Part shown: positions 34,658-47,223 of the stretch, piece by piece
Numbering within the stretch: position 1 is the stretch's first letter
Layout of the letters: every line of letters starts with the position of its first letter
NCBI GenBank assembly: GCA_963920705.1
Contig: OY987237.1
Span: 15,592,601-15,656,600, forward strand
Origin: Odiellus spinosus
Lineage: Eukaryota > Arthropoda > Arachnida > Opiliones > Phalangiidae
Reading direction: 5' to 3'
Length of the DNA: 64,000 bases
Made by a program: the position numbers and the translations under genes
The notes under the pieces: model-generated
Database searches by the model: none
The model's input: the letters and a program-made list of their open reading frames with translations, nothing else
What the model was told of the DNA's origin: nothing

Positions 34658-34787
34658 TCGTCTTTTCACTTCTTCCTGCACGGGCAAAACAGAATTTTAA
34701 TGACCTTGGATAAAATTCGCGCGAGTTTGAAATTAGTGTTTCTCGTGAAGCATTATCAAAAACATATTTTAGAAAGTAGGCTTAGCT

Positions 34788-37700
34788 ATGAATTGCGTAA
34801 TATTTTTTTGTATAACATCCGTAATCGTCGAAGCAAGTATCTATAAACATAAGTTAATTACCAAGAAGTACGAATTGATCAATCTACGTGTTGGTCCGAA
34901 ATTTAAATGGGATCAAGGACCTGGCAACGTCGCTTACGGGACATCAAACTTGACATTGAACGAAGGCCTCGTTAACCCAGTTATTTCTAACGGAACCGAA
35001 ATTGGATTTTATCTTCATTTGTTGGCCTTCAATCAAACTTTTACCCTAAACGTGGCTTTTTCCCCAAAACTTTCAAGATTGGTTGATAAAACTGCTCAAC
35101 TAGTTATTTACGGAAAAGACAATGTCGTTAAATCTTCTTTGAGTGGAAATTTGCTGTTATCTAGGTTCTTCGTCGGTAGCGCGATAGGCCAATTGGGCTG
35201 CAAAGTAAATGGCGATGTTCGAAGCGATGACTTCACCAAAATCCGGGCAACAGTGTCGTGTCCCGCTGAAGACTTCTATTTGGAACCAGCGGAAGAACAC
35301 ATTCAATACGAGAACCCGAACGAAGTTGTTTTCACGTCCATCATATATCGAAAATCTGAGGTTGTCGAGGATGTCTGTCCTTTATTAAAAGGTATAATGT
35401 ATAGTTAGGCTTAGGCTCTATAAGCGGAAGTCTACGAGACTTGGTAATTAAGATTCGAATTTAGGAAATGGAAGTCGACCTTGTCTGTTCGACGGTGCTA
35501 AAGGAATTTTATCAAACTTAACTGAGAAGGAACAAATCGTGTCCACACCATCCAGGAAGACGCGGGTTCGATCTCGGGTTATGGCTCAAGATCATCGCGG
35601 GAAGGTTTGTGGTATGCACCTTGTCGCTGACCATACTTACCACCGTTACTTCGGACACAACGAAGGCAACGTTCTTCGAGAAATAATGAGCACTTTTCAA
35701 GAGGGGGACCAAATGTTTCGGTTGGTTAATATTTTTTAAGCGACATCTCGTTCTTTACAAAGTGGTAATGGATTGATTTTTTTTACGACGCGTCGTTATA
35801 AATAGTGCAACAGATTTTAACGGAGATGGTCATCCTGATGGAATTGGTTTAAAAGTCAATAGGATATCAATTTTTAAAGATAATGGTGATTCTTATTTCA
35901 ACAGCCAAGAGAATGTCAATCCAAACGTAAAATAATATTTTGTGCTGGAAGTGATACAGGCGAAAGACATGAGAAAGAGATAACGTTTAAGTGTATTAAT
36001 ACGTTGTTTTTCTTTCTTCATACCGTTCGCTCTATTGTACCAAAGGCCCGTGGTAGCTTAGGTTTACTGGTACTCCAATGAGATCTATTACTTGTAGGAC
36101 ATGCTTGACATTCTCAGTCAATGGGCGGCTTATCAGGGTGATTATTGTCTGACCATGTTGTTCCTCCACCGAGACTTCGACCCTGTACACGTGATCGGTT
36201 TAGCTTGGGTTGGAAGACCAAATCATATGTTAAGTATCGGCGGTCTGTGTGAAATAACTCGTCGCCAAAGAGGCAAAGGATACGTCAGAATGAACACTGC
36301 TCTCGTGACGAACATCAATGGAGGCAGAATTCTTCCAAGCCCTATAAATACAATCACATTCACCCACGAAGTAGGGCACAATTTCGGTTCCGATCACGAC
36401 GAGACTCAATGCAATTATCCGAATCAAGTAGACAACTACATCATGTTGCCGGCCGCTAATTATCCAATTTCAGCCAAGAACAAAATGTTTTCGCCTTGCA
36501 GCATCGCGATGATGTTACCAGTTATTCGCAACAAAGTAAATTATTGTATAAACAAATTTTATTTCGTTAGTTTTAATTAATATAATTATGGCTACTGCCA
36601 AAAGGGTGGATGTTTGGAAGTTGACCACGGACCTAGATGCGGAGACGGTGTACTTCAAGAACAATATGAGCAATGCGATTGCGGAACAACCTTCGAAGAA
36701 TGCCAGGCCATTGACCCTTGTTGCGTGGAAGCTCAGAGCCAGAGCGAAAGTCCGTGCACTTTAAGGCAAGGAGCAGTTTGTACCCCAATGAGAAGCGCTT
36801 GTTGCGATTCAAGTTGCCAAATCTCCGGTGATGGAAAACCTTGCATGACCAACGGAGATCCTTGCATGAAGAATAAAGTGTGCGACGGACTACATTTTGA
36901 TTGCCTCAAAGGAACTATGGAACCCGATGGAACTGCGTGCTCCGGAACTGCCATGGTTTGCGTAGGTGGACGTTGTGACAGAACCTGGTGCGCCCTGAAT
37001 GGACTACCTGTAAGTTTTCCTTGCCCCTTATCAGAAGTAGATGAAACCCTCCTTTGAAGTCTACTACTTCTAATGTTCGATATAGCGCTCCTCTGTATGG
37101 GTAAAATTCACAATTTTACGAGATCAGAGGGGTCCTACTTCGTACCCCCCTGTCTACGGAAAATTGGAAATTCTCTCTCTCCACAATCGACGACGTTTTT
37201 TTGACGAACTCCAAGGCTGCTAGAGATATTCGCTCGACGAACTCCCGCTCCGAAAATATCTTCCGTTAGGAGGCGTACGAATCGCGCTTTTTGAAACTAA
37301 CCCATACAGAGAGGGGTAGACAAGACCATGGAGTAATAGACTTCAAAGGAGGGTTTCATCGGCTTCTGCCCTTATCAAAAGTGATTTTTTTTTAGTGATT
37401 TTTTTTAGGTATTTTTTTTATCTCCCATTTTTTAATAAGGCATCTCTTATAAACTCGAATATGGTATTGTAAGTGAATCATATTTTTAGTTATACATGTT
37501 GTATTCAATAAGGTATAGCCAGCGATTTCTTCCCTCATTTTTTCAACGAAAGCAACCCCCATTTTTTTTTTATAATTTAAACGTGGTATAATTTAGGATT
37601 GCGAATGCTTGGATCCTGATACCCAAATGTGCTCAGTTTGTTGCGTGAACCAGCAAGGACATTGCATTCCAGCCGACGCCATGGAACCCATTAGAGGAGT

Positions 37701-38530
37701 TAGGAGATTAAGGTCACCAGGATCGTCGTGTAATCAGGGATCCGGAAGTTGTACCGCGTAAGATATAGCTTCAATTACTTAAAGAAGTTGATGGTAGGAA
37801 GATGGCGTGGATTTTAATTATAGTGAAGGGCATTGCGGTCAGACGATGGGTATGGTTCTTGAGGCTGGTACAGACTTTGACGACGTGACGCCAACCGGAA
37901 GTTGGTTCGTGAACAACTGGTATTACTTCCTGATCACCGCTTTCATCGTCGTTTTGGGTATTGTTTTGTGCATCGGGCTCGGTATATTTCGGAAACGAAG
38001 GAAGAAAGTCAACGAATTAAAGGAAGGAATGGCAACTGCTAATAAGAAGATCCAGAAACATCCCCAGGGAAAGAAATTATCCAGACGACTACAGGTTGAT
38101 TATTTACTTTTTTTGGGGTTTGGTTCGTTCTTAGACGCTTCGAGCTTGAAGTAAATGGATTCTCTTAATGACGTCAAATCCGGTTTAGGCACAAGCCGCG
38201 CGATTGGCCAATTTTTTCCCATCGGTAGCCACGGAGGAAATTATCGCGGTTAGTCAGAAGGAAGTACCGGAAGTGGAAATGATTGAGGAATTGAGGGCTA
38301 AAGGCTATCCCATGAAACAAAGCTTCTTTATCGGAAAAGTAGACAATCCCAAGAAGGTTAAGGAGGACAAACACCCTTCTGGTTCCAAAGGGAGGGAAAA
38401 ACAATCGAAAGGGAATGACGAACACGCCCCTGGTAGCTCAAAGGAGTCGGATAAAGGGCATCACAGCGGGAAGTCATCGGATGAAAAGGGTCATAAGGGT
38501 GGTAAACATAAGTCCAAATCGCCTAAATAG
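34788..38530 (+). CDS. ADAM10 / Kuzbanian-like membrane metalloprotease
   Basis: Type I membrane sheddase of the ADAM10/17 group. Exons: 34788-35391, 35465-35720, 35806-35926, 36098-36535, 36605-37009, 37597-37757, 37798-38094, 38189-38530, about 874 residues. Order: signal peptide (MNCVIFFCITSVIVEA), prodomain, furin-like RVRSR, catalytic domain with zinc site HEVGHNFGSDHD, disintegrin-type Cys-rich region (RCGDGVLQEQYEQCDCG onward), second Cys-rich segment, transmembrane helix (WYYFLITAFIVVLGIVLCIG), RKRRKK stop-transfer, and a long Lys/Ser/Gly-rich cytoplasmic tail. IGLAWVG and GGLCE before the zinc site match ADAM10 more than other ADAMs. All phases agree except 37,757/37,798, which are off by one (see findings). 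Intron 5 holds a 337-bp transposon. Kuzbanian itself versus its Kuzbanian-like paralogue is not decided. Confidence 0.92.
37032..37368 (+). mobile_element. 7-bp-TSD TIR element, copy 1
   Basis: 337 bp in ADAM intron 5. Ends in CAGAAGTAGATGAAACCCTC and its inverted counterpart ...GGGTTTCATCGGCTTCTG; about 40-bp TIRs. Target duplication CCCTTAT at 37,025-37,031 and 37,369-37,375. Non-coding, so mobilised in trans. Confidence 0.88.
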
Positions 38531-40093
38531 ACGTTTCAGACCTTTACTATTGGTTGCTAATCTTTAAAAATGTAAATAGATTTACGTATCCAAATTCTTT
38601 CCGGCTATTTTTTATCTTAATAGTATAATATACGTAATAAATAATGCTATTTTAAAATTTGCAAAATAAATCCGTGTTAGATTTCAGCTTAATTAATTAA
38701 GGTTGGTTTTAGTTTAGTAGCGTAACACATCTTAAATCGTAACATCAAATAGATGAACAGAAAGTGTGGCACGCTTGAACATCGATGGCGAATTTTTGGG
38801 GTTCAAACGACAAGTGTTTTTTATCTAAGAGTATAATTTCGGACAGTAGTGCCGCTATAGTTATACTACCGATATTACCACTAAAAGAGTGTAGCGCTCA
38901 AGGTCCCTAAAGATTATATCAAGGTTATAATTTACTTATGACAATAATTATAATTATCAACCCTTGCTATCGTAAAAAAATTGTTATTGAAAGTGTAAAC
39001 GTTTATTGTGTGGATGAGATAATGTCAAGGAAAAAGTTGTAAAAATTGATATGTTCAGAAATTAATGGTGGACAAGAAAGAACCTTTGCTCGTATCAAAA
39101 TCCCCTCTCCCACTAGCAGATGAGAGCTACTCTTTACCAGAAGCCGATGAAACCCTCCTTTGAAGTCTATTACTCCCGGGTCTTGTCTACCCCTCTCTGT
39201 ATGGGTTATTCTCAAAAAGCGCGATTCGTACGCCTCCTAATGGTAGATATTTTCGGAGCGGGAGTTCGTCGAGCGAATATCTCTAGCAGCCTTGGAGTTC
39301 GTCAAAAAAAACGTCGTCGTTTGTGGAGAGAGAGAATTTCCAATTTTGCGTAGACAGGGGGGATGAAGTAGGACCCCTTCTAACTCGTAAAATTGTGAAT
39401 TTTACCCATACAGACAGGAGCGCTATATCGAACATTAGAGTAGTAGACTTCAAAGAAGGGTTTCATCGGCTTCTGTCTTTACTGAATTACTTTCCAGGTG
39501 AAATAGTGTCGTAGGAACGGGGGTAGGGTTCCATGTACCCCCTAAATCAAAGGGCGCCAAATCTGTTCGAAAAGGGGCGCCAAGAGGCAAGAGCCTATCA
39601 AAGGGCCCCAATATCAAATTTATGCTGTACCCCCCCAAATTTAAAACGTTCCTATGCACCAAGAAAATTATTATGTATTTCTGATAATGTTTTTTCTGTT
39701 ATCCAAGGCTAAGAACAATTCATAACTTATCCTGAACATTATTACGCAATGAAACCTGTTAAATATTTTTAGTAAGTCAACGGGGCCGGTCTAAATCTAC
39801 AAGGAAATATTTTCTAATCACTCTTAATGTACTAGTGTGCAAACTCTATCATAGTGATTTTAATCTAGGGCTTTTAAAATTTCTCTATCTTAGCTTCCAA
39901 GAGTTTTTTAGATAAGTTAAATGTATAATTACTTTATATGAAATAGTAATCATTTACTCCCCTCTCTCTTACAGTTAGCCTTGATAAATAAATACTTCAG
40001 ACGACTTGGCGAACTCTCGCTTTTAAGTTCTTTTTATTTTACCGCGTGTGGAAAGAAATATTTTCCTAAAAACCCAAAAATTTAGTTTTAACA
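38531..40093. other. Intergenic DNA between ADAM and PEP-synthase-like genes
   Basis: Contains the TIR element at 39,138 and otherwise AT-rich sequence with AATAAA-type signals near 38,635-38,670 for the ADAM gene. No other gene seen. Confidence 0.5.
39138..39475 (-). mobile_element. 7-bp-TSD TIR element, copy 2 (inverted)
   Basis: 338 bp, inverted relative to copies 1 and 3. TIRs CAGAAGCCGATGAAACCCTC / GGGTTTCATCGGCTTCTG; duplication TCTTTAC at 39,131-39,137 and 39,476-39,482. Intergenic. Confidence 0.9.
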
Positions 40094-43000
40094 ATGGTGG
40101 TTTTAAATCCATTTTCAATTTCGTATAAATTAGTTTATGGAATTTATAGCGTAATTATAAGAATTTTTAATTTAATTGCTTTCAGACAAAGTAAGTTTTA
40201 TTTCGGTTGTTGTAATTAAATTTAATCTGGTTAAAATTTATTTAAAATTTTAGGCTTAACTCACATAATATGGGAATTAATTTTGTATCTAACGAGAAAA
40301 TCGAAGCCGCGAATTAGAGATTATCCAATAGCCGAAAATTGTGATTTAGAGGATAACAGAATTAGAATTCCCGCCGCCCAGCGGGATTTAGAACACAGAA
40401 GATCGATTAAGCAAGACGTAATTTGAAAATTCATTATTTAAAGGAGTCATCTGCTCGAAAATTAGCCCCTTGAAAGTTTTGTTTGCTTATGTAATCTTGA
40501 ATTGGTGCCAAATACCAGACATACATGTTCGTCTTCTATGTAGTCTTTGGCATCAACAGTCCAATAAAATATAATATTAGGTAAGCGGGCGACGTTTACT
40601 AGCCAATCATATAAGTCAATAGCAAAATGTAACCAACTTTCATAGGGAGAAATTAAATTTTCGAAGGGTTCATGTTTTAGCAGATCATTTAATATTTATC
40701 AGTAATGTTTGAGCCTTTTAGGAGTCAGACACGGTTCTGATTTACGGTTGTTACGCTCAAAAACAACGTTTGTTGGTTCGCGTCTCAGTATGCAACCAAT
40801 TATCATTGGCTACGCTATTTCTTCGGCTTAGCAATGGGAAAAGTTATTCTTTACCCAAGACGCGAGTAACTAACCTTCCTCGTACGACTTTGGACTGTTT
40901 CGTTGGAAACGGACTTAGAATCAGATGTGTGGTACCTATGAGAAAGTGGAGAATATCTTATTCTGGCCTATTAGAGTAAGTTAAGTGGCAAAATTAAATA
41001 TCAACTCGATAGATTTGGCGCTGTAAGGACGAACTAGTATTTTTCATATCATATTTTCGTCAGCGTTGTATTGTTTTTGGTTTAATTAACCAATAGAAAG
41101 CGCTACTTCAGGCAATGAACGATAACCCTAATTTGGCCTATTTTTAGAGAAACGTCCGAAAGCGGTGAAAAGAAATTAGTGAATGTTAAAATTGGTTTAT
41201 TGTAAGTTATTGAGCCCCGAAAGATAGTATAAAACCAAACACTTACAAAACAATGCGCGTTTTAGTTGGTCATGTTCATCAAAACCCCATGACCTTCAAA
41301 CTGACATTCCCAACTCCGATCTTGCTGAATTTTTTGCTAGTCAGAAAGGACTTCAACCATGGAAACCCAAAGTTTAGTACGTATATTTACTTAATCGTTA
41401 CTTGAGATTTCATTGAAATTGTTCTGTTCTACGCAGCTTCGTGCAAAATTTGGACAGTTATGTTCAAGCTGGTAACATGATTGGGTCAGTGTCCGTTGAA
41501 GGTTCGGAAGAGAGACTAGCCTTATGGGGTGCCAAAAAACGTAGCGTTGGTAGGTTAAAGGACATTGTGACTAAGTACCTAGAGTTTGTCAAATGCAATC
41601 TCAATTTGTCCGGTATGGTTTTACAGAGCGAGACATTGAAAGACCCGATAATCATACCGAGGTAATTGTTTACACCAGAGATGGACAGATGTTTCATTTT
41701 GGATCGATTCAGATGTTTCCCTACCCTAAAAAGTGGGCTATTTAATTAACCAAACAAGGACATCGTATAAAATATAATTTTTTTTTTCAATTGTAGATTG
41801 AAGTATGGTTTTGTAGTTTTGAGAAGTTCAATGTGTTGCCGATTGAAGAAAGTACAAATGATCCACAATAAAGATGATCGGGTTAAAGAGTCTGTCCTAT
41901 CCACCGGTAACTGAAAAGGCTTAAGAATTAGGCTTAGTATATAATTATAATTTTGGGTCGCAGGTGAATATAATTTTCGAATAAATTTCGGTAAACAATT
42001 GGACGAGCAGGAATGGCCGATTCCGGACTTGCAGGCTACAAATCGCAAGGTTAACGTGACATTCAACGCGGTTGTCCTTCAAGACGACATCGGCGAAGCC
42101 TTGGTACTTCAAAATAACAGGTAATAACCTACTACAAGCGAGTATTTTGTAGCTTACCATAGTTAATTTTTTTAAACTGCGTAGAAGAAATGCTGGTACT
42201 TCATCACTTCCTGTTCCCAATACTTCCCTTATGCCTTTAAGTTCTACTTACCACTGGAATAAACCAGGCAACGAAGTGGTAACACTTACTGACTTAGCGT
42301 CTCATTATACAACTGTTACTGGTGGTAAAGGATCATCATTAGCCAGTCTTTCTTCAATTAGAAAACAAATTCAACCGGTAATATCAATAATAGTTAAGTC
42401 TCTAAGATTAATTGAAATTAGCCTTCTTGTTAAATAGACATATGATGTTCCTAACGCTATTGTTGTTAGCACATTAGCTTACGATATGTTTTCGAAAGCA
42501 AATCAAATTCAAAGTTTGGTTAAAAGTTTGGAAAAGGTTGCCTGGTAAGTTCATACCCGAGTTTTGAATGATTTTACGTGATTTGGGTTATTTTATCTTA
42601 GGAACCCTGAAAGTACCAATGAAGACATTGAAGATATCTGCGAAAAGTATTTGATTTCTTTGATAATATTTTTTATTCTACGTGTGAAACTTCCATAAAT
42701 GTTATTCAGAATATCTTCAACCATTGGTTTCTTGGTTCTACCACAAACTATTCAAACCGAAATTGAAAATAAATTATCCAAAGTTTGTGGCCAAAATTAT
42801 CGTGGAAAAAGATTCGCTGTCAGGTCATCAGCGTCAGGGGAAGATTCTGAAGAGATGTCAGCCGCTGGACAAATGAAAACCTTCTTGGGTTTGATAGGAT
42901 TGAAAAGAGTAAGTCAACAATATAGTTTCGTTTTCTATGTGTAGTTAATGCAATTAAGACTTCATTTAGATATCGGAAGCCGTGGTACAATGTTGGGCTT

Positions 43001-46000
43001 CGCAATTCTCCTTCACAGCTGTTCAGTATAAAAAGTGCGTCGAATTAGATCGATTAATTTATATAATCGAACTCTTCGTGGAATATTACTCCTAGGCAAA
43101 ATGGCCAAGAGTTGAACACTCCGATGGCCGTAGTGATACAAGAGATGGTAGCCGCGGACACAGCCGGTGTCCTCTTCACTAGAGATCCAGTAACGGGTAA
43201 TGCTGATAGAGTCACCATGTCTTGCAATTACGGCATAGGCGAGGTAGGTTTTACTTTAGCGCTCACGAGGATTTCCCGAATGTTTTTGTAACTTTCTTTT
43301 ACAGTCTGTTGTGTCCGCGTCGGCAGATCCGGACACTATAGTATTCCAGAGAGACACTGAGGACAGTTTGGAGTTGAAGTCAGTTTTCGTCGGTGGCAAG
43401 AATTCAATGACCATCATGTCAGGTTAAGGTCAAATAAGCTTGACGTTATTGACGCTTGTCCTAAAGTCCTCGTGTTTTGTAGATGAAAATGGTATTCGGG
43501 ACAGCTTCGTTGATGAAGAACGTAAGAAGAAATGCAGCGTTTCTGTTAAAAACGCCCAGACTTTGGCCGAAATCGCCGTTAAGGTAAATTCGTCACTTTT
43601 TCACTGCCCAATACTGTTAACTTTACTCGAAGGCATTGTTCAGATTGAAGAAGCTTACGGATGTCCCGTGGATCTGGAATGGGCCATCAAAAACGATCAA
43701 ATATATATTTTGCAAGTACGCGCCCTTGGAAAGGATCGATTTTTGGACGAAACAGTTACGCATATTCGCTTATTTTTTGTTTAGGCCCGACCTATAACAA
43801 CTTTAGACAAAGAATCTGAACTGGAAATAATGCACGAAATTGATTACGCTTTACGCAGTGAGGAAGAATATTTAACCAGAGCCAATACCGGGTTAGTGGC
43901 AAATTTTTCGGTTAATATTTAAGTTAATTCTTCATCATTTTCAGGGAGGTTCTTGCCAAACCAATGTCGTATTTCGGCACCACTGCTTTACTTCCGATGA
44001 CCGCGCAAATGTTCGGGGTACGCTGTAAACCTAATTATTCGACGGATAAATATTTAATTTTTTTTTTTCTCTTTAGAATTACTATCGTAGTGTTAGTGAT
44101 TGGGTCTTCTTGATTCAAGAATTTGCGCCAGGGACTGTTCCAGTCTTAACTAACCTTGCGTTTATCAACATGCCGTTGGTAAACCATCACCAACAATATA
44201 ATTAACTTTAAGTCTAATGCTTTTGGTATTTCGCGTTAGTTTCCTTTGCGATTTCACCAAAATGGGGCCAGATCTTTATCTACGGAAGCTTCAATGATTT
44301 CTGGTTTTGGTAAAATATTGGACGACCAAGATATGTTGGATCAGGCGGACAGACGCAATAAATACTATCCTAAAATTTCCTATTTTAAATTGATCCTTTT
44401 AAATTTAAAAGTATGCTGCTGATGATGATCCAATATTACGTAACCTTTGACCTCATCATTTTATTATTTAAATAGAATTTGATATTATGCAAGCGAAAAT
44501 TGCTAAACTCTAGAAAAGTAATTAAAGGAAATAAATTCAATTTGAGCGGATGTAAGAACTCTTACGAAATGTATATTAAATCTATGATGGAGTTTTACGA
44601 TAATAAGCAAGTAAGTAACGTTTTTTTTTTTTTTTTTTTCAGTTTCCAGTGTTTATGAAACAGTGTGTTTAATGTTCTAGCCCGCAATCAATCACATTGA
44701 CGCTACAATACTATCAGGATTGGTAAATAGTGTGATCTTGACTGTCCTGGTGACGGCCGTAGGAGGAAGTAGGCTTAACGATACATTTTGTCAGTAGATT
44801 CAGAAGCCGATGAAACCCTCCTTTGAAGTCTACTACTCCAATGTTCCATATAGCGCTCCTCTCTGTATGGGTAAAATTCACAATTTTACGAGTTAGAAGG
44901 GGTCCTACTTCATCCCCCCCCCCTGTCTACGGAAAATTGGAAATTCTCTCTCTCCACAAACGACGACGTTTTTTGGACGAACTCCGAGGCTGCTAGAGAT
45001 ATTCGCTCGACGAGCTCCCGCTCCGAAAACATCTACCGCTAGGAGGCGTACGGATCGCGCCTTTTGAGAATAACGCATACAGAGAGGGGTAGACAAGACC
45101 CGGGAGTAATAGACTTCAAAGGAGGATTTCATCGGCTTCTGGTAGATTATATATGTTGAAAAAATGACTTGTTTTCAGAATGGAGTAACATTATTTACAA
45201 CGATTTCGCTACAATCCTATCTCATTGTATGGAAGTTGTTGAAAGTGCTACCGTTCCAACCGCCATTGAGGTATTAGATTAATTTAGGGTTATTGTACTA
45301 TTCACGATATATATTATTGGTACACATTTTTCAGGAATTGAGTCGAGCTATTGCTAAAGCCATCGATGTTAACGAATTCAAAAGAATGACTAAAAAAGTA
45401 ATGTTAATTTTCTAGTAATTTGTCTTGGTTTTTATTCCTGCTTTTTGCAGTCTGCTTTAGGTTGGCTTAAAAGTACCAAATCGGATGCTGGTGTTAAATA
45501 TCACGAGTTTATCAGATCTCACGGCCATCGAGGCATCAACGAAGTGAGTTAATATCAGTTTTAATTTAATCTTAATTAAAATTAATTTCCCTTCGTATTA
45601 AAGTTTGACGTTTACCGCAAAATGTGGGAAATGGACGAAATTCCATTGATTGAAACTCTTCAGGTAAGCCTTGGTTACTAGAAGGCGGACGATAATTCAG
45701 TTAGGCTTAGTTATATTTCGACTAAATTGGTTTTATTTTTTTCGACCACGTAGTCGATGGCTGGTTCCAATATGCAAGAGAAAACAAAGACAAAACTGAG
45801 CACCTCCGTAACCATCAAAGCCTTATCAGTTCCCTTATCGTTTATGTCCAAATTGTACCTTCGAGTACTAATCCCGATATGCAGACGGCAAGTAGCTTGC
45901 AGGGAAATTTCCAAATCTTTATACGTGTACCGCGTTAACCAATTTCGTCGCGCTTGTTGGGAAACTGCCGAAAAAATGGTGTTGGAAGGACGTTTGCCCG

Positions 46001-47223
46001 ATAAAGAGTTATTCTTTTTCCTTACTATTTTCGAGATATTCGAACTATTGGAAACCAGGAACCCTAAACTAATCCAGAAGTAATTAGATTGTAATTAGGC
46101 TTAATCAGAAATAGATGAACCGAAATTATCAACGAGCTATTCCTCTAACGCCACAGGCAAGTTCTCCGTTTCCCCTCTCTTAGACGACAGTTGTAGCCCC
46201 ATCCCCCGCGGAATTTCGCCTAGCCGAGAAACGTTGAATGCGCCACCTGGCTTGGTTTGCAGCCGTCGCTACGTGGGGCGATCAGTTTCCCAAGATCCTC
46301 CTCGGTATTTCATTGAGGCCGAGGAAGCCCATTCCCCCAGTGCTTACCCTCCCCATTCACTCCAAATAAAATGCATTTCCCAATCTAAGCTCTCGTTGAT
46401 AATTTCGGTTCATCTATTTCTGGCTTAATAGACTTCGATTTAACTGTCTTGGATTTTAACAGAGCTCTTCGTCGTCGGGCTTTCTTTCCAAAATTTGAAG
46501 AGTTAGAGTACGATTTAATAACTAAAGGATATCCGACACCTGTAAAATTAAATGAAAACGGGCTCTAAGAAAAGTTAAAGGTGGTTGACCTTCACTTTTT
46601 GCCCTAATAGATAAACCGAAAAGAGGTAGACGATGGACCGATCGAAGCCAGTTTCACGTTGACTGGAACACCTGTTAGTCAGGGTAACGTCAAAGCCCAC
46701 GCTAGAGTGGCTGTCAACCTCGACGAAGCCAGATTAATTCAAGTACTCGCGAACGTAACTGTAATGTCCATTGTCTATTCTAACATTTAATTTTCTAGAA
46801 AGGAGAGATTCTCGTAGCTAGAGGAACGGACATCGGTTGGAGTCCTTACTTCCCTATGGTTTCGGGAGTAGTCACTGAACTCGGTGGACTCGTGTCGCAC
46901 GGTAAGCCTAACTTATAATTATTTTTTCGGGCCTGTCACGTGACTGTAAGGGATGTAATTTAGGCGCCGTCGTGGCTCGGGAATACGGTCTTCCATGCGT
47001 CGTGGGAGTAGAGGGAGCCACTAGAAAGATTAAGTCAGGTATGATTGGGTTAAAAGTCGCTATTACGGAACACGTGACGATCCCAAATTTCCCTTCCAAT
47101 AAAATTCAGTCACGTGTTCCAGTTTCTGGGTAGAAAGTATAATTAATACATTTCTTTTTGATTTTAGGAGATTTGATTTTATTAGACGCGAATAAGGGTA
47201 CAGTTACCAAGATAAAAATGTAA
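40094..47223 (+). CDS. PEP-synthase / PPDK-like protein, 33 exons
   Basis: Large protein with a PPDK-type ATP-grasp domain and a C-terminal PEP-utilising mobile domain, as in invertebrate proteins named putative phosphoenolpyruvate synthase. Exon ends run 40094-40190, 40254-40417, 40722-40975, 41148-41201, 41266-41376, 41437-41661, 41797-41906, 41964-42120, 42185-42377, 42438-42544, 42602-42646, 42710-42908, 42970-43034, 43096-43243, 43305-43422, 43483-43583, 43644-43715, 43785-43891, 43945-44017, 44077-44178, 44240-44410, 44476-44610, 44681-44768, 45179-45270, 45335-45397, 45451-45543, 45604-45663, 45754-46079, 46463-46541, 46611-46742, 46799-46901, 46964-47038, 47168-47223: 3,975 nt, 1,324 residues, in phase. 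Motifs: VTGGKGSSLASL, RFAVRSSASGEDSEEMSAAG (nucleotide site), VLFTRDPVTG, VDLEWA, QARPITT, and the phosphohistidine loop GGLVSHGAVVAREYGLPCVV. The N terminus has a hydrophobic stretch. The sixth exon has a frame ambiguity (see findings). Reaction in animals is not established. Confidence 0.92.
40437..40495. mobile_element. TTAA MITE fragment, PEP-synthase-like intron 2
   Basis: TTTAAAGGAGTCATCTGCTC followed by AAAATTAGCCCCTTGAAAG matches the left end of the TTAA family. The right part is missing. Confidence 0.5.
44801..45141 (+). mobile_element. 7-bp-TSD TIR element, copy 3
   Basis: 341 bp inside PEP-synthase-like intron 23, same orientation as copy 1. TIRs of about 40 bp starting CAGAAGCCGATGAAACCCTC; duplication GTAGATT at 44,794-44,800 and 45,142-45,148. 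Confidence 0.9.
46106..46422. mobile_element. TIR element with 7-bp TSD, second subfamily
   Basis: 317 bp inside PEP-synthase-like intron 28. Perfect 31-bp TIRs beginning CAGAAATAGATGAACCGAAA and ending TTTCGGTTCATCTATTTCTG. Duplication GCTTAAT at 46,099-46,105 and 46,423-46,429. The first bases (CAGAA..GATGAA) resemble copies 1-3 but the body differs. Confidence 0.88.
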
